Positions 15,431 to 24,626 of a stretch of DNA of 64,000 nt are shown piece by piece. Every line of letters begins with the position of its first letter. Position 1 is the stretch's first letter. The notes beneath the pieces were generated by a model that was given only the letters and a program-made list of their open reading frames with translations, had not been told where the DNA came from and did no database searches. A program made the position numbers and the translations under genes. Source of the DNA: Pseudomonas fluvialis (GTDB lineage Bacteria; Pseudomonadota; Gammaproteobacteria; Pseudomonadales; Pseudomonadaceae); contig NZ_NMQV01000014.1 of assembly GCF_002234375.1 (NCBI RefSeq), forward strand, positions 124,001-188,000, read 5' to 3'.

Positions 15431-15808
15431 ATGGCCAAAGACTACAGCCGTACCCAGCGGGTCGGCGATCAGATGCAGCGCGAACTGGCGCAGCTGATTC
15501 CGCGTGAAGTGCGCGATCCACGGCTAGGCTTCATCACCATTACGACGGTGGAAGTCAGTCGCGACCTGGGGCATGCCAAGGTCTACATCACGTTGATGGG
15601 CGAGGCCGATGCACCGCGCATCGCGCTCAACCTAGAGATTCTCAATGATGCTGCGGGTTACCTGCGTATGCTGCTGGGTAAGCTGATGAAGCTGCGCAGC
15701 GTACCGCAACTGCACTTCCACTATGACGAGAGTGTCAGTCGTGGCGTGCATCTTTCGGCGCTGATCGAGCGTGCGGTAGCCGAAGACCGCCAGCATCAGG
15801 ACGATTGA
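15431..15808 (+). CDS. rbfA: 30S ribosome-binding factor RbfA
   Basis: RbfA is a cold-shock-associated 16S rRNA maturation factor that binds the 30S subunit near the 5' helix. The product is 125 residues with a KH-type fold. Conserved segments are [23 protein letters not shown] and the C-terminal [20 protein letters not shown]. The ATG at 15431 gives [14 protein letters not shown]. An in-frame upstream ATG (15410) lies in spacer sequence that resembles a repeat. truB starts 1 base after its stop. Confidence 0.96.
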   Translation: MAKDYSRTQRVGDQMQRELAQLIPREVRDPRLGFITITTVEVSRDLGHAKVYITLMGEADAPRIALNLEILNDAAGYLRMLLGKLMKLRSVPQLHFHYDESVSRGVHLSALIERAVAEDRQHQDD

Positions 15809-15809
15809 G

Positions 15810-16727
15810 ATGGCGCAGGTCAAGCGTGTAAGGCGTCAGGTCAATGGTGTGCTGGTGCTCGACAAACCGCGCGGCATGAGTTCCAACCAGGCTCTGCAAA
15901 AGGTGCGCTGGCTGCTCAATGCCGAAAAAGCCGGGCACACCGGCAGCCTCGACCCCCTGGCCACTGGCGTGCTGCCGCTGTGCTTTGGCGAGGCCACCAA
16001 GTTTTCCCAGTATCTGCTGGATGCTGACAAGGGTTATGAAACCCTCGCCCAGCTGGGCGTGACCACTACCACGGGCGATGCCGAGGGCGAAGTGCTGGAG
16101 CGTCGTCCCGTTGCATTGACTGCGGAACAGATCGAAGCGGCTCTACAGGGGTTTCGTGGGCCCATTCAGCAGATTCCCCCCATGTATTCGGCGCTCAAGA
16201 AAGACGGCCAGCCACTCTACAAGCTGGCTCGCGCGGGGGAAGTAGTGGAGCGCGAGGCGCGTTCTGTTACTATTGCCCGGCTTGAGTTGCTGGCCTGGCA
16301 AGGCGAGCAATTGCGTTTGGCTGTGGACTGTAGCAAGGGTACCTATATTCGTACCCTGGTCGAAGACCTCGGTCAGCAGCTTGGTTGTGGTGCGCATGTT
16401 GCAGAGTTGCGGCGCACCCAGGCCGGTCCCTTCAGTCTGGCCCAGGCCGTGAGCCTGGAGGCCCTGGAGGCGGCTCATGCCGAGTCGGGTAGCGAGGCGC
16501 TGGATGCCTTCCTCCTGCCGGTAGAAAGCGGCCTGCAACATTGGCCTCTGGTGGAGTTGAGTGCCCATTCGGCGTACTACTGGTTGCATGGTCAGCCGGT
16601 ACGTGCTCCCGGAACACCGACATTCGGTTTGCTGCGGGTGGTTGATGAGCAGGGGCGGTTTATCGGAATTGGTGAAGTTAGTGATGACGGGCGTCTGGCG
16701 CCGCGTCGACTGATTCGGTCAGAATGA
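15810..16727 (+). CDS. truB: tRNA pseudouridine-55 synthase TruB
   Basis: TruB makes the universal pseudouridine-55 in the T loop of tRNAs and also acts as a tRNA chaperone. The product is 305 residues. The catalytic aspartate is Asp48 in [17 protein letters not shown]. The [13 protein letters not shown] motif and a C-terminal PUA-like domain (from about residue 240) are present. It overlaps nothing and follows rbfA immediately. Confidence 0.97.
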   Translation: MAQVKRVRRQVNGVLVLDKPRGMSSNQALQKVRWLLNAEKAGHTGSLDPLATGVLPLCFGEATKFSQYLLDADKGYETLAQLGVTTTTGDAEGEVLERRPVALTAEQIEAALQGFRGPIQQIPPMYSALKKDGQPLYKLARAGEVVEREARSVTIARLELLAWQGEQLRLAVDCSKGTYIRTLVEDLGQQLGCGAHVAELRRTQAGPFSLAQAVSLEALEAAHAESGSEALDAFLLPVESGLQHWPLVELSAHSAYYWLHGQPVRAPGTPTFGLLRVVDEQGRFIGIGEVSDDGRLAPRRLIRSE

Positions 16728-16775
16728 CCGGACTCCAGTCGGGAAACCGGCTGGATGACGAGGGTGGCTGTCAAC

Positions 16776-16797
16776 AGGCACGGTCATGCCTCTTTTT
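16776..16797 (+). terminator. Short hairpin and T run upstream of rpsO
   Basis: aggca (16776-16780) pairs with tgcct (16787-16791), followed by CTTTTT. The stem is only 5 base pairs, so this is a weak or partial terminator in the truB-rpsO spacer. Confidence 0.4.
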
Positions 16798-16844
16798 AAA
16801 ACACGGGAGCAGTCCCGGCCTGTTCACTCTAGGAGCCCATTACC

Positions 16845-17114
16845 ATGGCACTGAGCGTTGAAGAAAAAGCCCAGATCGTAAACGAGTACAAGCAAGCTGA
16901 AGGCGATACCGGTTCTCCGGAAGTGCAGGTAGCCCTGCTGACCGCCAACATCAACAAGCTGCAAGGTCACTTCAAGGCCAACGGCAAAGACCACCACAGC
17001 CGTCGTGGTCTGATCCGCATGGTTAACCAGCGTCGTAAGCTGCTGGACTACCTGAAGGGCAAGGACACCACTCGTTACAGCGCCCTGATTGGTCGCCTGG
17101 GTCTGCGTCGCTAA
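16845..17114 (+). CDS. rpsO: 30S ribosomal protein S15
   Basis: S15 binds the 16S rRNA three-way junction and bridges to the 50S subunit. The 89-residue protein shows the [24 protein letters not shown] motif region and the DHHSRRGL motif that contacts rRNA. It lies between truB and pnp, the conserved order. CTAGGAG 8-14 bases before the ATG is a strong ribosome site. Confidence 0.98.
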   Translation: MALSVEEKAQIVNEYKQAEGDTGSPEVQVALLTANINKLQGHFKANGKDHHSRRGLIRMVNQRRKLLDYLKGKDTTRYSALIGRLGLRR

Positions 17115-17129
17115 GACGTAGCTCGCGTG

Positions 17130-17205
17130 AAGCCGGAAGCTGGAAGCGGGAAGTTGCATATCGGGTATCACCCGCTTGCAGCTTCTGGCTTCCAGCTTTC
17201 GGCTT
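17130..17205 (+). repeat. Large imperfect palindrome in the rpsO-pnp spacer
   Basis: The 29-base left arm (17130-17158) and right arm (17177-17205) pair with 25 Watson-Crick pairs, 3 G-U pairs and 1 mismatch. The 18-base loop itself contains cggg-tatca-cccg. The arms have the AAGCTGGAAGC-type composition of Pseudomonas dispersed repeats. The element lies 77 bases upstream of pnp. By analogy with E. coli, where RNase III cleaves a pnp leader duplex for PNPase autocontrol, it is a candidate RNase III site. Confidence 0.75.
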
Positions 17206-17281
17206 TCTTGCAGGATGCTTCGGGCCGATTCCCGGGCCTTCTGCGGATTTCCCCCAAGGCAACACAGAGAAGGAAAATACC

Positions 17282-19387
17282 GTGAACCCGGTTATCAAGA
17301 AGTTCCAGTTCGGTCAGTCGACCGTTACCCTCGAAACAGGGCGTATTGCCCGCCAAGCCTCCGGCGCCGTACTGGTTACCGTCGATAACGACGTGACCGT
17401 GCTGGTGACCGTGGTAGGCGCCAAGAGTGCCGATCCGAGCAAGGGATTCTTCCCGCTGTCGGTGCACTACCAGGAAAAAAACTACGCGGCCGGCAAGATT
17501 CCCGGTGGCTTCTTCAAGCGTGAAGCGCGTCCTTCCGAGAAAGAGACCCTGACCTCGCGCCTGATCGACCGCCCGATCCGCCCGCTGTTCCCGGAAGGTT
17601 TCCAGAACGAAGTGCAGGTTATCTGCACCGTGGTGTCCACCAGCAAGAAGACCGATCCGGATATCGCTGCGATGATCGGTACCTCGGCAGCTCTGGCTAT
17701 CTCGGGCATTCCCTTCGACGGCCCGATCGGCGCCGCCCGTGTAGCCTTCCACCCGGAAACCGGCTACCTGCTGAACCCGACCTACGAGCAGCTCAAGGCG
17801 TCCAGCCTGGACATGGTGGTGGCCGGTACCAAGGACGCCGTGCTGATGGTCGAGTCGGAAGCCAAGGAGCTGACCGAAGACCAGATGCTCGGTGCGGTGC
17901 TGTTTGCCCATGAAGAGTTCCAGGCGGTGATCAAGGCGGTTGAAGAACTCGCCGCCGAAGCCGGCAAGCCGCGCTGGGACTGGACTGCTCCGCAGGCCAA
18001 TACCGCGCTGCTCGACGCCATCCGCAGCGAATTCGGTGCGGCCATCTCCGAGGCCTACACCATCACCATCAAGCAGGACCGCTATGCGCGTCTGGGCGAG
18101 CTGAAAGATCAGGTAGTCGCCAAGTTCTCCGGTGAGGAAGGTCAGCCTTCCGCCGCAGAAGTTAAGGATGCCTTCGGCGAGATCGAATACCGCACCGTGC
18201 GTGAGAACATCGTCAACGGCAAGCCGCGCATCGATGGTCGCGACACGCGCACCGTGCGTGGCCTGAACATCGAAGTCGGCGTGCTCGACAAGACCCACGG
18301 TTCGGCGCTGTTCACCCGTGGCGAAACCCAGGCCCTGGTGGTTGCCACCCTCGGTACCGCGCGTGACGCACAGCTGCTCGATACCCTGGAAGGCGAGAAG
18401 AAAGACCCCTTCATGCTGCACTACAACTTCCCGCCCTACTCGGTCGGTGAGTGTGGTCGCATGGGCGCCACCGGTCGTCGCGAGATCGGCCACGGCCGCC
18501 TGGCCCGTCGTGGCGTGGCCGCCATGCTGCCGAGCGCCGATGAGTTCCCGTACACCATCCGCGTGGTTTCGGAGATCACCGAATCCAACGGTTCGTCTTC
18601 CATGGCCTCGGTGTGCGGTGCCTCGCTGGCCCTAATGGACGCCGGTGTACCGATGAAGGCTCCGGTAGCCGGTATCGCCATGGGTCTGGTCAAGGAAGGC
18701 GAGAAGTTCGCCGTGCTGACCGACATCCTCGGTGACGAAGACCACCTGGGCGACATGGACTTCAAGGTAGCCGGTACCGCCAAGGGCGTCACCGCGCTGC
18801 AGATGGACATCAAGATCCAGGGCATCACCGAAGAGATCATGGAGATCGCCCTGAACCAGGCGCTGGAAGCGCGTCTGAACATTCTCGGTCAGATGAACCA
18901 GGTGATCAGCGAGTCGCGCAGCGAGCTGTCGGCCAATGCGCCGACCATGCTGGCGATGAAGATCGACCAGGACAAGATCCGCGACGTGATCGGCAAGGGC
19001 GGCGCCACCATCCGTGCCATCTGCGAAGAGACCAAGGCGTCGATCGACATCGAAGACGACGGTTCGATCAAGATCTTCGGCGAAACCAAGGAAGCGGCGG
19101 AAGCGGCCAAGCAACGCGTACTGTCGATCACTGCCGAGGCGGAAATCGGCAAGATCTACGTCGGCAAGGTCGAGCGCATCGTCGACTTCGGCGCCTTCGT
19201 CAACATCCTGCCCGGCAAGGACGGTCTGGTACACATCTCCATGCTCAGCGATGCCCGCGTGGAGAAGGTGACCGACGTACTGAAGGAAGGCCAGGAAGTT
19301 GAAGTGCTGGTGCTGGATGTCGACAACCGTGGCCGTATCAAACTGTCCATCAAGGACGTGGCGGCGGCCAAGGCGTCGGGCGTGTAA
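17282..19387 (+). CDS. pnp: Polyribonucleotide nucleotidyltransferase (PNPase)
   Basis: PNPase degrades RNA phosphorolytically from the 3' end and is a core part of the RNA degradosome. The 701-residue length is normal. Two RNase PH domains (about 1-215 and 310-540) flank an all-alpha domain. They are followed by a KH domain ([17 protein letters not shown], near 560) and an S1 domain ([21 protein letters not shown], near 622). The start is GTG at 17282 after AGAAGGAAA. It ends the operon with a strong terminator. Confidence 0.98.
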   Translation: MNPVIKKFQFGQSTVTLETGRIARQASGAVLVTVDNDVTVLVTVVGAKSADPSKGFFPLSVHYQEKNYAAGKIPGGFFKREARPSEKETLTSRLIDRPIRPLFPEGFQNEVQVICTVVSTSKKTDPDIAAMIGTSAALAISGIPFDGPIGAARVAFHPETGYLLNPTYEQLKASSLDMVVAGTKDAVLMVESEAKELTEDQMLGAVLFAHEEFQAVIKAVEELAAEAGKPRWDWTAPQANTALLDAIRSEFGAAISEAYTITIKQDRYARLGELKDQVVAKFSGEEGQPSAAEVKDAFGEIEYRTVRENIVNGKPRIDGRDTRTVRGLNIEVGVLDKTHGSALFTRGETQALVVATLGTARDAQLLDTLEGEKKDPFMLHYNFPPYSVGECGRMGATGRREIGHGRLARRGVAAMLPSADEFPYTIRVVSEITESNGSSSMASVCGASLALMDAGVPMKAPVAGIAMGLVKEGEKFAVLTDILGDEDHLGDMDFKVAGTAKGVTALQMDIKIQGITEEIMEIALNQALEARLNILGQMNQVISESRSELSANAPTMLAMKIDQDKIRDVIGKGGATIRAICEETKASIDIEDDGSIKIFGETKEAAEAAKQRVLSITAEAEIGKIYVGKVERIVDFGAFVNILPGKDGLVHISMLSDARVEKVTDVLKEGQEVEVLVLDVDNRGRIKLSIKDVAAAKASGV

Positions 19388-19400
19388 GCGTCCAGCCGGT

Positions 19401-19429
19401 AAAAAAGAGCCCTGCGGGGCTCTTTTTTT
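19401..19429. terminator. Bidirectional terminator between pnp and ampG-like gene
   Basis: Stem agagccc / ggggctct flanked by A6 on the left and T7 on the right, so it can end both rightward pnp and leftward ampG-like transcription. Confidence 0.9.
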
Positions 19430-19464
19430 ATGGGCGGAAATCATGCGGTGACTGTTTGCCTGGC

Positions 19465-21015
19465 TTAGCGTTGTTCTGCTGTGGGCTGTGTCGCGTCATC
19501 GCTGCTGGCCGGCATAGGCTGCAGGGGCTGGTTGCGCCATTGCAGGGCGATCAGCAGCAGGGTCGGGATACCCAGCAGCGCGGTGGTGACGAAGAACTGC
19601 TCATAGCCCAGCTTCTCCACCAGGCTGCCGGAGTAGCCGCCGATCAGGCGCGGCAGGAGGAGCATGATTGAGCTGAGCAAGGCGTATTGCGTGGCGGAGA
19701 ACTTCAGGTTGGTCAGGCTCGACAAGTAGGCGACAAAGGCCGCAGTGGCCAGGCCGGAGCTGAAGTTGTCCATGCTGATGGTGAAGATCAGCATGTCGCG
19801 GTCGGCACCCATCCCGGCCAGTACGGCAAACAGCAGGTTGGTCGCTGCCGAGCTCAGGCCGCCGATGAACAGGATCGGCAGAATGCCGAAACGCACGATC
19901 AGCAAGCCGCCGGCTCCGGCCCCGATCAGGGTCATGGCCAGGCCGAACAGCTTGCTGATGCTGGCGATCTGTTCCTTGGTAAAGCCCATGTCGATGTAGA
20001 ACACGTTGGCCATCACGCCCATCACCGTATCGGAGAGGCGGTAGGTGGCGATCAGTCCGAGCATCAGCAGGGCCTGCCAACGATAGCGGCGAATGAAGTC
20101 GTTGACCGGGGTAAGCACCGGCGTGAGGCTGCGCCGGCCGAGGCTGGACAGGCAGAGTGCGGTGAGGATGGCGTAGAGGATGGCGCGCAGGAAAGCACGA
20201 TCCTCGGTGACCAGGCTCAGTGGGTCGCCGCCTTCGAGGGCGGCATTGAAACCGGTGTTGTACAGCTGGGTGAACAGTGCCGGCACGGAGATCAGCAGGA
20301 CAATCAGTACCAGTACCGAGAGCAACTGGCTGAGCAGGCTGTGGCCGTTGCCTCGGCTGATGTCGGCGGCGCGTTGTGGCTCGCGCATCAGCAGGCTGGT
20401 GAACAGTGCTGGCAGCATCAGCAGGGCGAACAGCAGGTAGGTACTGGACCAGGCGCTGTAATGGTAGAGACCGTCGTTGGCACCAAACCAGTCGGCAAAG
20501 TACAGCGCGCCGGCGGTGGCCAGCAGGGCCGAGACACGATAACCGGCCATGTAGCTGGCAGCCAGCGCAGCCTGGCGGCTGTCATCGGCGACCTCCAGGC
20601 GATAGGCATCGATGGCGATGTCCTGGGTGGCCGAGGCGAAGGCCACCACCACGGCGATGCCGATCAACAGGCCGAGGTTGTGTTGTGGGTCGCACAGGGC
20701 CATGCCGGCCAGCCCCGCTGCCACCAGGGCCTGTGACAGCACCAGCCAGGAGCGACGTCGCCCAAGATGACCGATCCATGGCAGGCGCCATTGGTCGAGC
20801 ATGGGTGACCAGACCCATTTGAACGCGTAGGCCAGGCCGATCAGGCTGGCATAGCCGATGGTCTGGTGGGTGACACCGGCTTCGCGCAACCACACCGACA
20901 GGGTGGAGAACACCAGCATGTAGGGCAGGCCGGCGGCAAAGCCCAGCAGCAGCAGCACCAGGGTCGCCGGGCTGGCATAGGCGGCCAGGGCGGCGCGCCA
21001 GGTATTTTCGGTCAT
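19465..21015 (-). CDS. ampG: AmpG-like muropeptide permease (MFS transporter)
   Basis: AmpG permeases import GlcNAc-anhydro-muropeptides from the periplasm for cell-wall recycling and thereby influence AmpC induction. The 516-residue protein has about 12-14 hydrophobic segments. It shows the family's early motifs GFAAGLPYMLVFSTLSVWL and AYAFKWVWSPMLDQ, and the central SATQDIAIDAYRLE signature near residue 150. The start ATG is at 21015. It is convergent with pnp. Pseudomonads can carry AmpG and the related AmpP, and I cannot exclude the latter, although the motif set favours AmpG. Confidence 0.85.
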   Translation of the reverse strand: MTENTWRAALAAYASPATLVLLLLGFAAGLPYMLVFSTLSVWLREAGVTHQTIGYASLIGLAYAFKWVWSPMLDQWRLPWIGHLGRRRSWLVLSQALVAAGLAGMALCDPQHNLGLLIGIAVVVAFASATQDIAIDAYRLEVADDSRQAALAASYMAGYRVSALLATAGALYFADWFGANDGLYHYSAWSSTYLLFALLMLPALFTSLLMREPQRAADISRGNGHSLLSQLLSVLVLIVLLISVPALFTQLYNTGFNAALEGGDPLSLVTEDRAFLRAILYAILTALCLSSLGRRSLTPVLTPVNDFIRRYRWQALLMLGLIATYRLSDTVMGVMANVFYIDMGFTKEQIASISKLFGLAMTLIGAGAGGLLIVRFGILPILFIGGLSSAATNLLFAVLAGMGADRDMLIFTISMDNFSSGLATAAFVAYLSSLTNLKFSATQYALLSSIMLLLPRLIGGYSGSLVEKLGYEQFFVTTALLGIPTLLLIALQWRNQPLQPMPASSDDATQPTAEQR

Positions 21016-21060
21016 CGACTGACAGGCCTTGTAGCAGACAGGCGGAATAAAGCGGGCACT

Positions 21061-21450
21061 CTACCCCCTGGGAGGCTGGGCATGCCAGCCATAGCGTCGC
21101 AAATCGACACGTGCGCCGAGCACGGGTACACCTTCCGCGGCCAGTCTGGCGCGCTGTTCTTGCCCGGCCAGGCTGTCCGCCGGCAGGCTCAGACGACCAC
21201 CTGCCGCAACGACGCGGTGCCAGGGCAACTGGCTGTCATCCGGCAACAGGGCCAGCTCCCGGCCTACCCAGCGTGCCGCACGGCCCAGGCCGGCCAGTTC
21301 GGCGAGCTGTCCGTAGCTCAGCAAATAGCCTTGGGGTATGCCTGCCAGCACGGCATAGAGTGCCGCGCGCCGCTCACTGGCGCTTGTTGCAGAGGCTGGC
21401 CTGCAGGCATCCTGTGCAACTTCTGACTCACGGTGATGAATTGATTCCAT
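21061..21450 (-). CDS. MGMT-family alkyltransferase-like protein (Trp in place of Cys)
   Basis: This small DNA-binding protein is of the alkyltransferase-like (ATL) group. The family signature, which in O6-methylguanine methyltransferase reads PCHRV, is PWHRVV here, so the methyl-accepting Cys is missing. Known ATLs bind O6-alkylguanine and hand the lesion to nucleotide excision repair. Helix motif IPQGYLLSYGQLAELAG and GRAARWVG are present. The only plausible start after upstream low-quality sequence is ATG at 21450 (129 residues). That codon shares CATG with the divergent DUF481 gene, so the starts overlap by two bases. Confidence 0.85.
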   Translation of the reverse strand: MESIHHRESEVAQDACRPASATSASERRAALYAVLAGIPQGYLLSYGQLAELAGLGRAARWVGRELALLPDDSQLPWHRVVAAGGRLSLPADSLAGQEQRARLAAEGVPVLGARVDLRRYGWHAQPPRG

Positions 21451-22435
21451 GTGGCGTGTGCTTTTCCTCTGCATGCTGGCCTGGCCAGCCCTGGCCGATA
21501 CGGTGTGGCTGAACAATGGTGACCGCCTGAGTGGCACCATCATACTGATGGATGGCGGCAAACTGGTGCTGGATACCACTTATGCCGGGCGAGTGGTCAT
21601 CGATTGGAAGAATATCCAGACCTTAAGTTCCGAAACGGCCCTGTTGCTGCGCGGTGAAGGGGTGACGGCTGAACGAGCACAACGCCTGCAGGCCGCGGAG
21701 CCTGGGCAGGTTCGGCTGCTTGGAGAGACTCCGCGGACCCTGGCTCTGCGTGATATCAATCGTGCTGTGCCGCCACGGCAACTGGTCGATGACCTGGTCT
21801 GGGAAGGCAATCTCGACTTAAAGCTGGATATCGAGCGCGAAGCGGACGACACCGATGAGCTGAAGATCAAGGGTGATACGCGTATTGAACATGGCCCGTG
21901 GCGACATCTGCTCAAGGGTGAGTTGGAAGACAAGCGTAAGAATGATGCGCAGACCAAGGATAACTGGGAGCTGGAGTACGACCTCGATCGCTTCTTCGCT
22001 GAGCAGTTGTACTGGCGAAGCAGCCTGGACTGGCAGGAGGATGCCATGGAAGCCCTGCGCCGCCAGCGTAGCATCGGCATGGGGCCCGGCTATCTGTTCT
22101 GGGACGATGAACTGGGGCGCTTCGACATGACCCTGATGCGCAATCGCTTTCGTCTGGAAGGTGAGCAGCGTGCATTGACCTTTGATACCTGGTCGCTGGA
22201 GACGGATTACCAACGCCTGCTGTGGGGCACGCGTGTCGAGCTCTACGGCAATGCCAAGCTACAGATGCCGGACATCCAGCAGATCGACTATGTGCTGGAT
22301 GGCGAAATGGGCTTGCGCTATCGCCTCAACAGCTGGGCTCGCCTGAGCTTGTTGTACGAGCTGGACCAGGTGCGCGGCCTGGGTGTGACCCAGTCGCAGC
22401 GGCGCTACCTGATTGGCCTGGGGGTCGGCTGGTAG
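21449..22435 (+). CDS. DUF481 outer-membrane-type protein
   Basis: This is a 328-residue exported protein. The N-terminus MWRVLFLCMLAWPALA-D is a short signal peptide with an ALA cleavage site. The first mature part (DTVWLNNGDRLSGTI.. to about residue 60) resembles the SH3-like repeat often seen before DUF481. The rest is an Asp/Glu/Arg/aromatic-alternating region ending in aromatic Trp (GLGVGW), typical of an outer-membrane barrel. Function is unknown (the YdiY family is related). An in-frame TGA at 21437 rules out a farther upstream start. Confidence 0.8.
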   Translation: MWRVLFLCMLAWPALADTVWLNNGDRLSGTIILMDGGKLVLDTTYAGRVVIDWKNIQTLSSETALLLRGEGVTAERAQRLQAAEPGQVRLLGETPRTLALRDINRAVPPRQLVDDLVWEGNLDLKLDIEREADDTDELKIKGDTRIEHGPWRHLLKGELEDKRKNDAQTKDNWELEYDLDRFFAEQLYWRSSLDWQEDAMEALRRQRSIGMGPGYLFWDDELGRFDMTLMRNRFRLEGEQRALTFDTWSLETDYQRLLWGTRVELYGNAKLQMPDIQQIDYVLDGEMGLRYRLNSWARLSLLYELDQVRGLGVTQSQRRYLIGLGVGW

Positions 22436-22449
22436 AGCCGGCGGAGAGG

Positions 22450-22476
22450 CACGGTGCCTGCCAGGCAGGCACCGTG
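22450..22476. terminator. Convergent terminator between DUF481 gene and thiolase
   Basis: A perfect 13-base palindromic stem, cacggtgcctgcc / ggcaggcaccgtg, with a minimal loop lies in the 48-base gap between convergent genes. There is no T run on either side. Confidence 0.6.
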
Positions 22477-22483
22477 AAAGGTC

Positions 22484-23659
22484 TTACAGCAGCTCGATGG
22501 CGACTGCGGTGGCCTCGCCGCCACCAATGCACAACGAAGCTACACCACGCTTGCCGCCTTTGCGTTGCAGCGCATTGATCAGCGTGAGGATGATCCGCGA
22601 GCCGGTGGAACCCACCGGATGCCCCTGGGCGCAGGCGCCGCCGTAGACGTTGACCTTAGCGTGATCCAGGCCATGCTCGCGCATGGCCAGCATGGTGACC
22701 ATGGCGAAGGCTTCGTTGATCTCGAACAGGTCGACGTCGTCCTTGCTCCAGCCGGTCTTCTTGAACAGGTTGCTCATGGCGCCGATCGGCGCAAGGGTGA
22801 ACTCGCTCGGGTCCTGGCTTTGCGTGGCATGGGCGACGATCTTCGCCAGCGGCTTGAGGCCACGCTGGGCGGCTTCCTCGGCGGTCATCAGCAGCAGGGC
22901 GCTGGCACCGTCGGAGATCGAGCTGGCGTTGGCTGCGGTGATCGTGCCGTCTTTCTTGAAGGCCGGCTTGAGGGTCGGAATTTTGTCCAGGTTGGCGGTC
23001 AGCGGTTGTTCGTCATCCTTCACCAGCACCTCGCCCTTGCGGCTGGTGACGGTGACCGGGACGATCTCGCTGGCCAGTTCGCCGTTCTGGATGGCGGCCT
23101 GGGCGCGCTTCAGCGACTCGATGGCGTAGGCGTCCATGTCCTCACGGGTGATCCCGTACTGGTCCGCGGTTTCCTGAGCGAAGGAGCCCATCAGGCGGCC
23201 GCTGCGGGCATCCTCCAGGCCGTCGAAGAACATGTGGTCCTTGATCTCGCCATGGCCCATGCGCAGCCCGGTACGGGCCTTCTCGATGATGTAGGGCGCG
23301 TTGGACATGCTCTCCATGCCGCCGGCGATCATCACGCGGTTGCTGCCAGCCTTGAGCAGGTCATGGGCCAGCATCACGGCCTTCATGCCCGAGCCGCACA
23401 ACTTGTTGATGGTGGTGCAGCCGGTGGCGGCCGGCAGTCCGGCATTCAGGGCCGCCTGGCGCGCCGGGCCCTGCTTGAGGCCGGCGGGCAGTACGCAGCC
23501 CATGATCACTTCCTCGACGTCGCTGGCGGCGATGCCGGCGCGGGCTACCGCTTCACGAATGGCCAGCGCGCCCAGTTCGACGGCCGGCACACTGGCCAGG
23601 CTGCCTTGGAAACCACCCATGGGGGTGCGTGCACCGCTGACGATGACGATATCGGACAT
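22484..23659 (-). CDS. Acetyl-CoA C-acetyltransferase (thiolase)
   Basis: Thiolase II family enzymes reversibly condense two acetyl-CoA to acetoacetyl-CoA. The 391-residue length is typical. The acylated nucleophile is Cys88 in NKLCGSGMKA. The histidine motif reads GGACAQGHPVGSTG and the second active-site Cys lies in LCIGGGEAT; NEAFA is also present. It is probably atoB/phaA-like. Substrate range cannot be read from sequence. It is transcribed alone; no oxidoreductase or CoA-transferase partner is adjacent. Confidence 0.92.
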   Translation of the reverse strand: MSDIVIVSGARTPMGGFQGSLASVPAVELGALAIREAVARAGIAASDVEEVIMGCVLPAGLKQGPARQAALNAGLPAATGCTTINKLCGSGMKAVMLAHDLLKAGSNRVMIAGGMESMSNAPYIIEKARTGLRMGHGEIKDHMFFDGLEDARSGRLMGSFAQETADQYGITREDMDAYAIESLKRAQAAIQNGELASEIVPVTVTSRKGEVLVKDDEQPLTANLDKIPTLKPAFKKDGTITAANASSISDGASALLLMTAEEAAQRGLKPLAKIVAHATQSQDPSEFTLAPIGAMSNLFKKTGWSKDDVDLFEINEAFAMVTMLAMREHGLDHAKVNVYGGACAQGHPVGSTGSRIILTLINALQRKGGKRGVASLCIGGGEATAVAIELL

Positions 23660-23981
23660 CTGTATAACCTCTCGTTGAGTCAGGGCCGTGGTGGGCCGAT
23701 GGGCGATTTTAGCCTGTGACCGAAAAGCGCCATAGAGTCATTTTGTTCGACGAGTGTCGCATGGCCGTTTTAGTGATGAACTGGCAGGTGGTGATCAGTT
23801 TTTCGCGCCTTATTCGGCCCAGGGCGAACGGCTAGCGTAAAATCGCAGCGCATTGATTCTGCGCCCGGCAGCCTTCGGCCGATTTTGTCGCGAGACTGCT
23901 CCTGTGCTTGCCGAATATTGCGCGTGAATCGTCATTGCACAACTTTCCTGCGCCGAACGCGCACGAACTACTTTGCTCTGC

Positions 23982-24218
23982 ATGGCGAATCTTCAAAGTG
24001 ATCACCAAGAGGCGAAGGCCTGGGGCTATATCGACAAGCGTGATCGGGCATGCGATGCCGGCATCTGGATTGGTGTCGAGCCCTGTTACAGCGAAGAGCA
24101 AGGCAAGGCCCGGGCTGCTGAGCTAGAACAAGCTGATCCCAGCCATGAATACACGGCTGAACCTTTTTTGGAACCGCCGACATGGATCAGCCGCAAGGCA
24201 TGCTCTCCAGATGTCTGA
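23982..24218 (+). CDS. Possible small hypothetical protein
   Basis: A 78-residue reading frame starting MANLQSDHQEAKAWGYIDKR. The composition (acidic, low Arg) is more protein-like than that of antisense shadows, and it does not overlap any assured gene. There is no convincing ribosome site before the ATG, and I recognise no family. It may be a remnant or not a gene. Confidence 0.3.
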   Translation: MANLQSDHQEAKAWGYIDKRDRACDAGIWIGVEPCYSEEQGKARAAELEQADPSHEYTAEPFLEPPTWISRKACSPDV

Positions 24219-24297
24219 TGGCCAAGGTCGGGCAGTTTTTGACGCCAGACGGCGGTTGACGCAATGGCGTAGCTGCCTACAATCGTCAGCAACACGG

Positions 24298-24346
24298 CCC
24301 CTGTCGGTTGATGCGCTCCGGCGCTGAGATTGCTCAGGGGTTTTTT
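24298..24346 (+). terminator. Candidate terminator near island left edge
   Basis: cccctg (24298-24303) pairs with cagggg (24335-24340), followed directly by six T. The 31-base loop contains a smaller gctccggcgctgag structure. It could serve the small frame ending at 24218. Confidence 0.5.
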
Positions 24347-24420
24347 ATTGCCTGCGATTTATGATCGTTCCCACGCTGAGGCAGTCGAACTGCCCACGCC
24401 CTGCTTGGGAGCTATTAACT

Positions 24421-24449
24421 ACGGCAGGCGCAAACCAAGCGCCTGCCGT
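24421..24449 (-). terminator. Hairpin downstream of the Pro/Gly peptide gene
   Basis: Perfect 10-base inverted repeat acggcaggcg / cgcctgccgt with a 9-base loop, 11 bases past the stop of the leftward 24460 gene. The leftward side lacks a clear T run, so termination would be weak. Confidence 0.5.
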
Positions 24450-24459
24450 ACCCACGGCG

Positions 24460-24597
24460 TTACTTCGATTTAGCCGGCGGGTAATTACCGCGACCACCGC
24501 CTGACTTGTTGCCCGTGGTGCTTGGCAAGTTAGGCACTACCGGGCGTGGGGCAGGCTGAGGGGCAGGGCGGCTTGGGCTTTGCGGTTGTTTGCTCAT
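24460..24597 (-). CDS. 45-residue Pro/Gly-rich peptide of unknown function
   Basis: A small basic peptide beginning MSKQPQSPSRPAPQPAPRP, with a Gly/Asn-rich C-terminal part containing TTGNKSGGGRGNYPP. AGGAAG lies upstream of two possible starts (24597 and 24603); 24597 gives better spacing. It is the last gene of a leftward operon, 29 bases after the glycine-rich-domain-like gene. No signal peptide or membrane segment is visible and I know no function. The low-complexity N-terminus with a more distinctive tail suggests the tail is the functional part. Its position in the operon supports a real gene. Confidence 0.6.
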   Translation of the reverse strand: MSKQPQSPSRPAPQPAPRPVVPNLPSTTGNKSGGGRGNYPPAKSK

Positions 24598-24626
24598 GGT
24601 CATGCTTCCTGAATAAGTGAATGGGT

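Larger units (their letters stand above)
23660..24459. other. 800-base region at the left edge of the island with no assured gene
   Basis: The first part is the thiolase upstream region. The middle carries one possible short reading frame (23982-24218). The end carries a terminator-like structure (24298-24346), a diverged gatcgttcccacgct repeat resembling a dispersed Pseudomonas intergenic element (about 24363-24410) and a 10-base-pair hairpin (24421-24449). This mix fits the degenerate left boundary of the accessory island, but I could not find an attachment-site repeat. Confidence 0.5.

Noticed and set aside
23832..24101. 89-codon minus-strand frame near the island edge
   Set aside because: Overlaps the competing 78-codon plus frame, lacks a ribosome site and has a shadow-like composition.
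24363..24410. REP or CRISPR-like repeat
   Set aside because: Only one diverged copy is present and there is no regular spacing.
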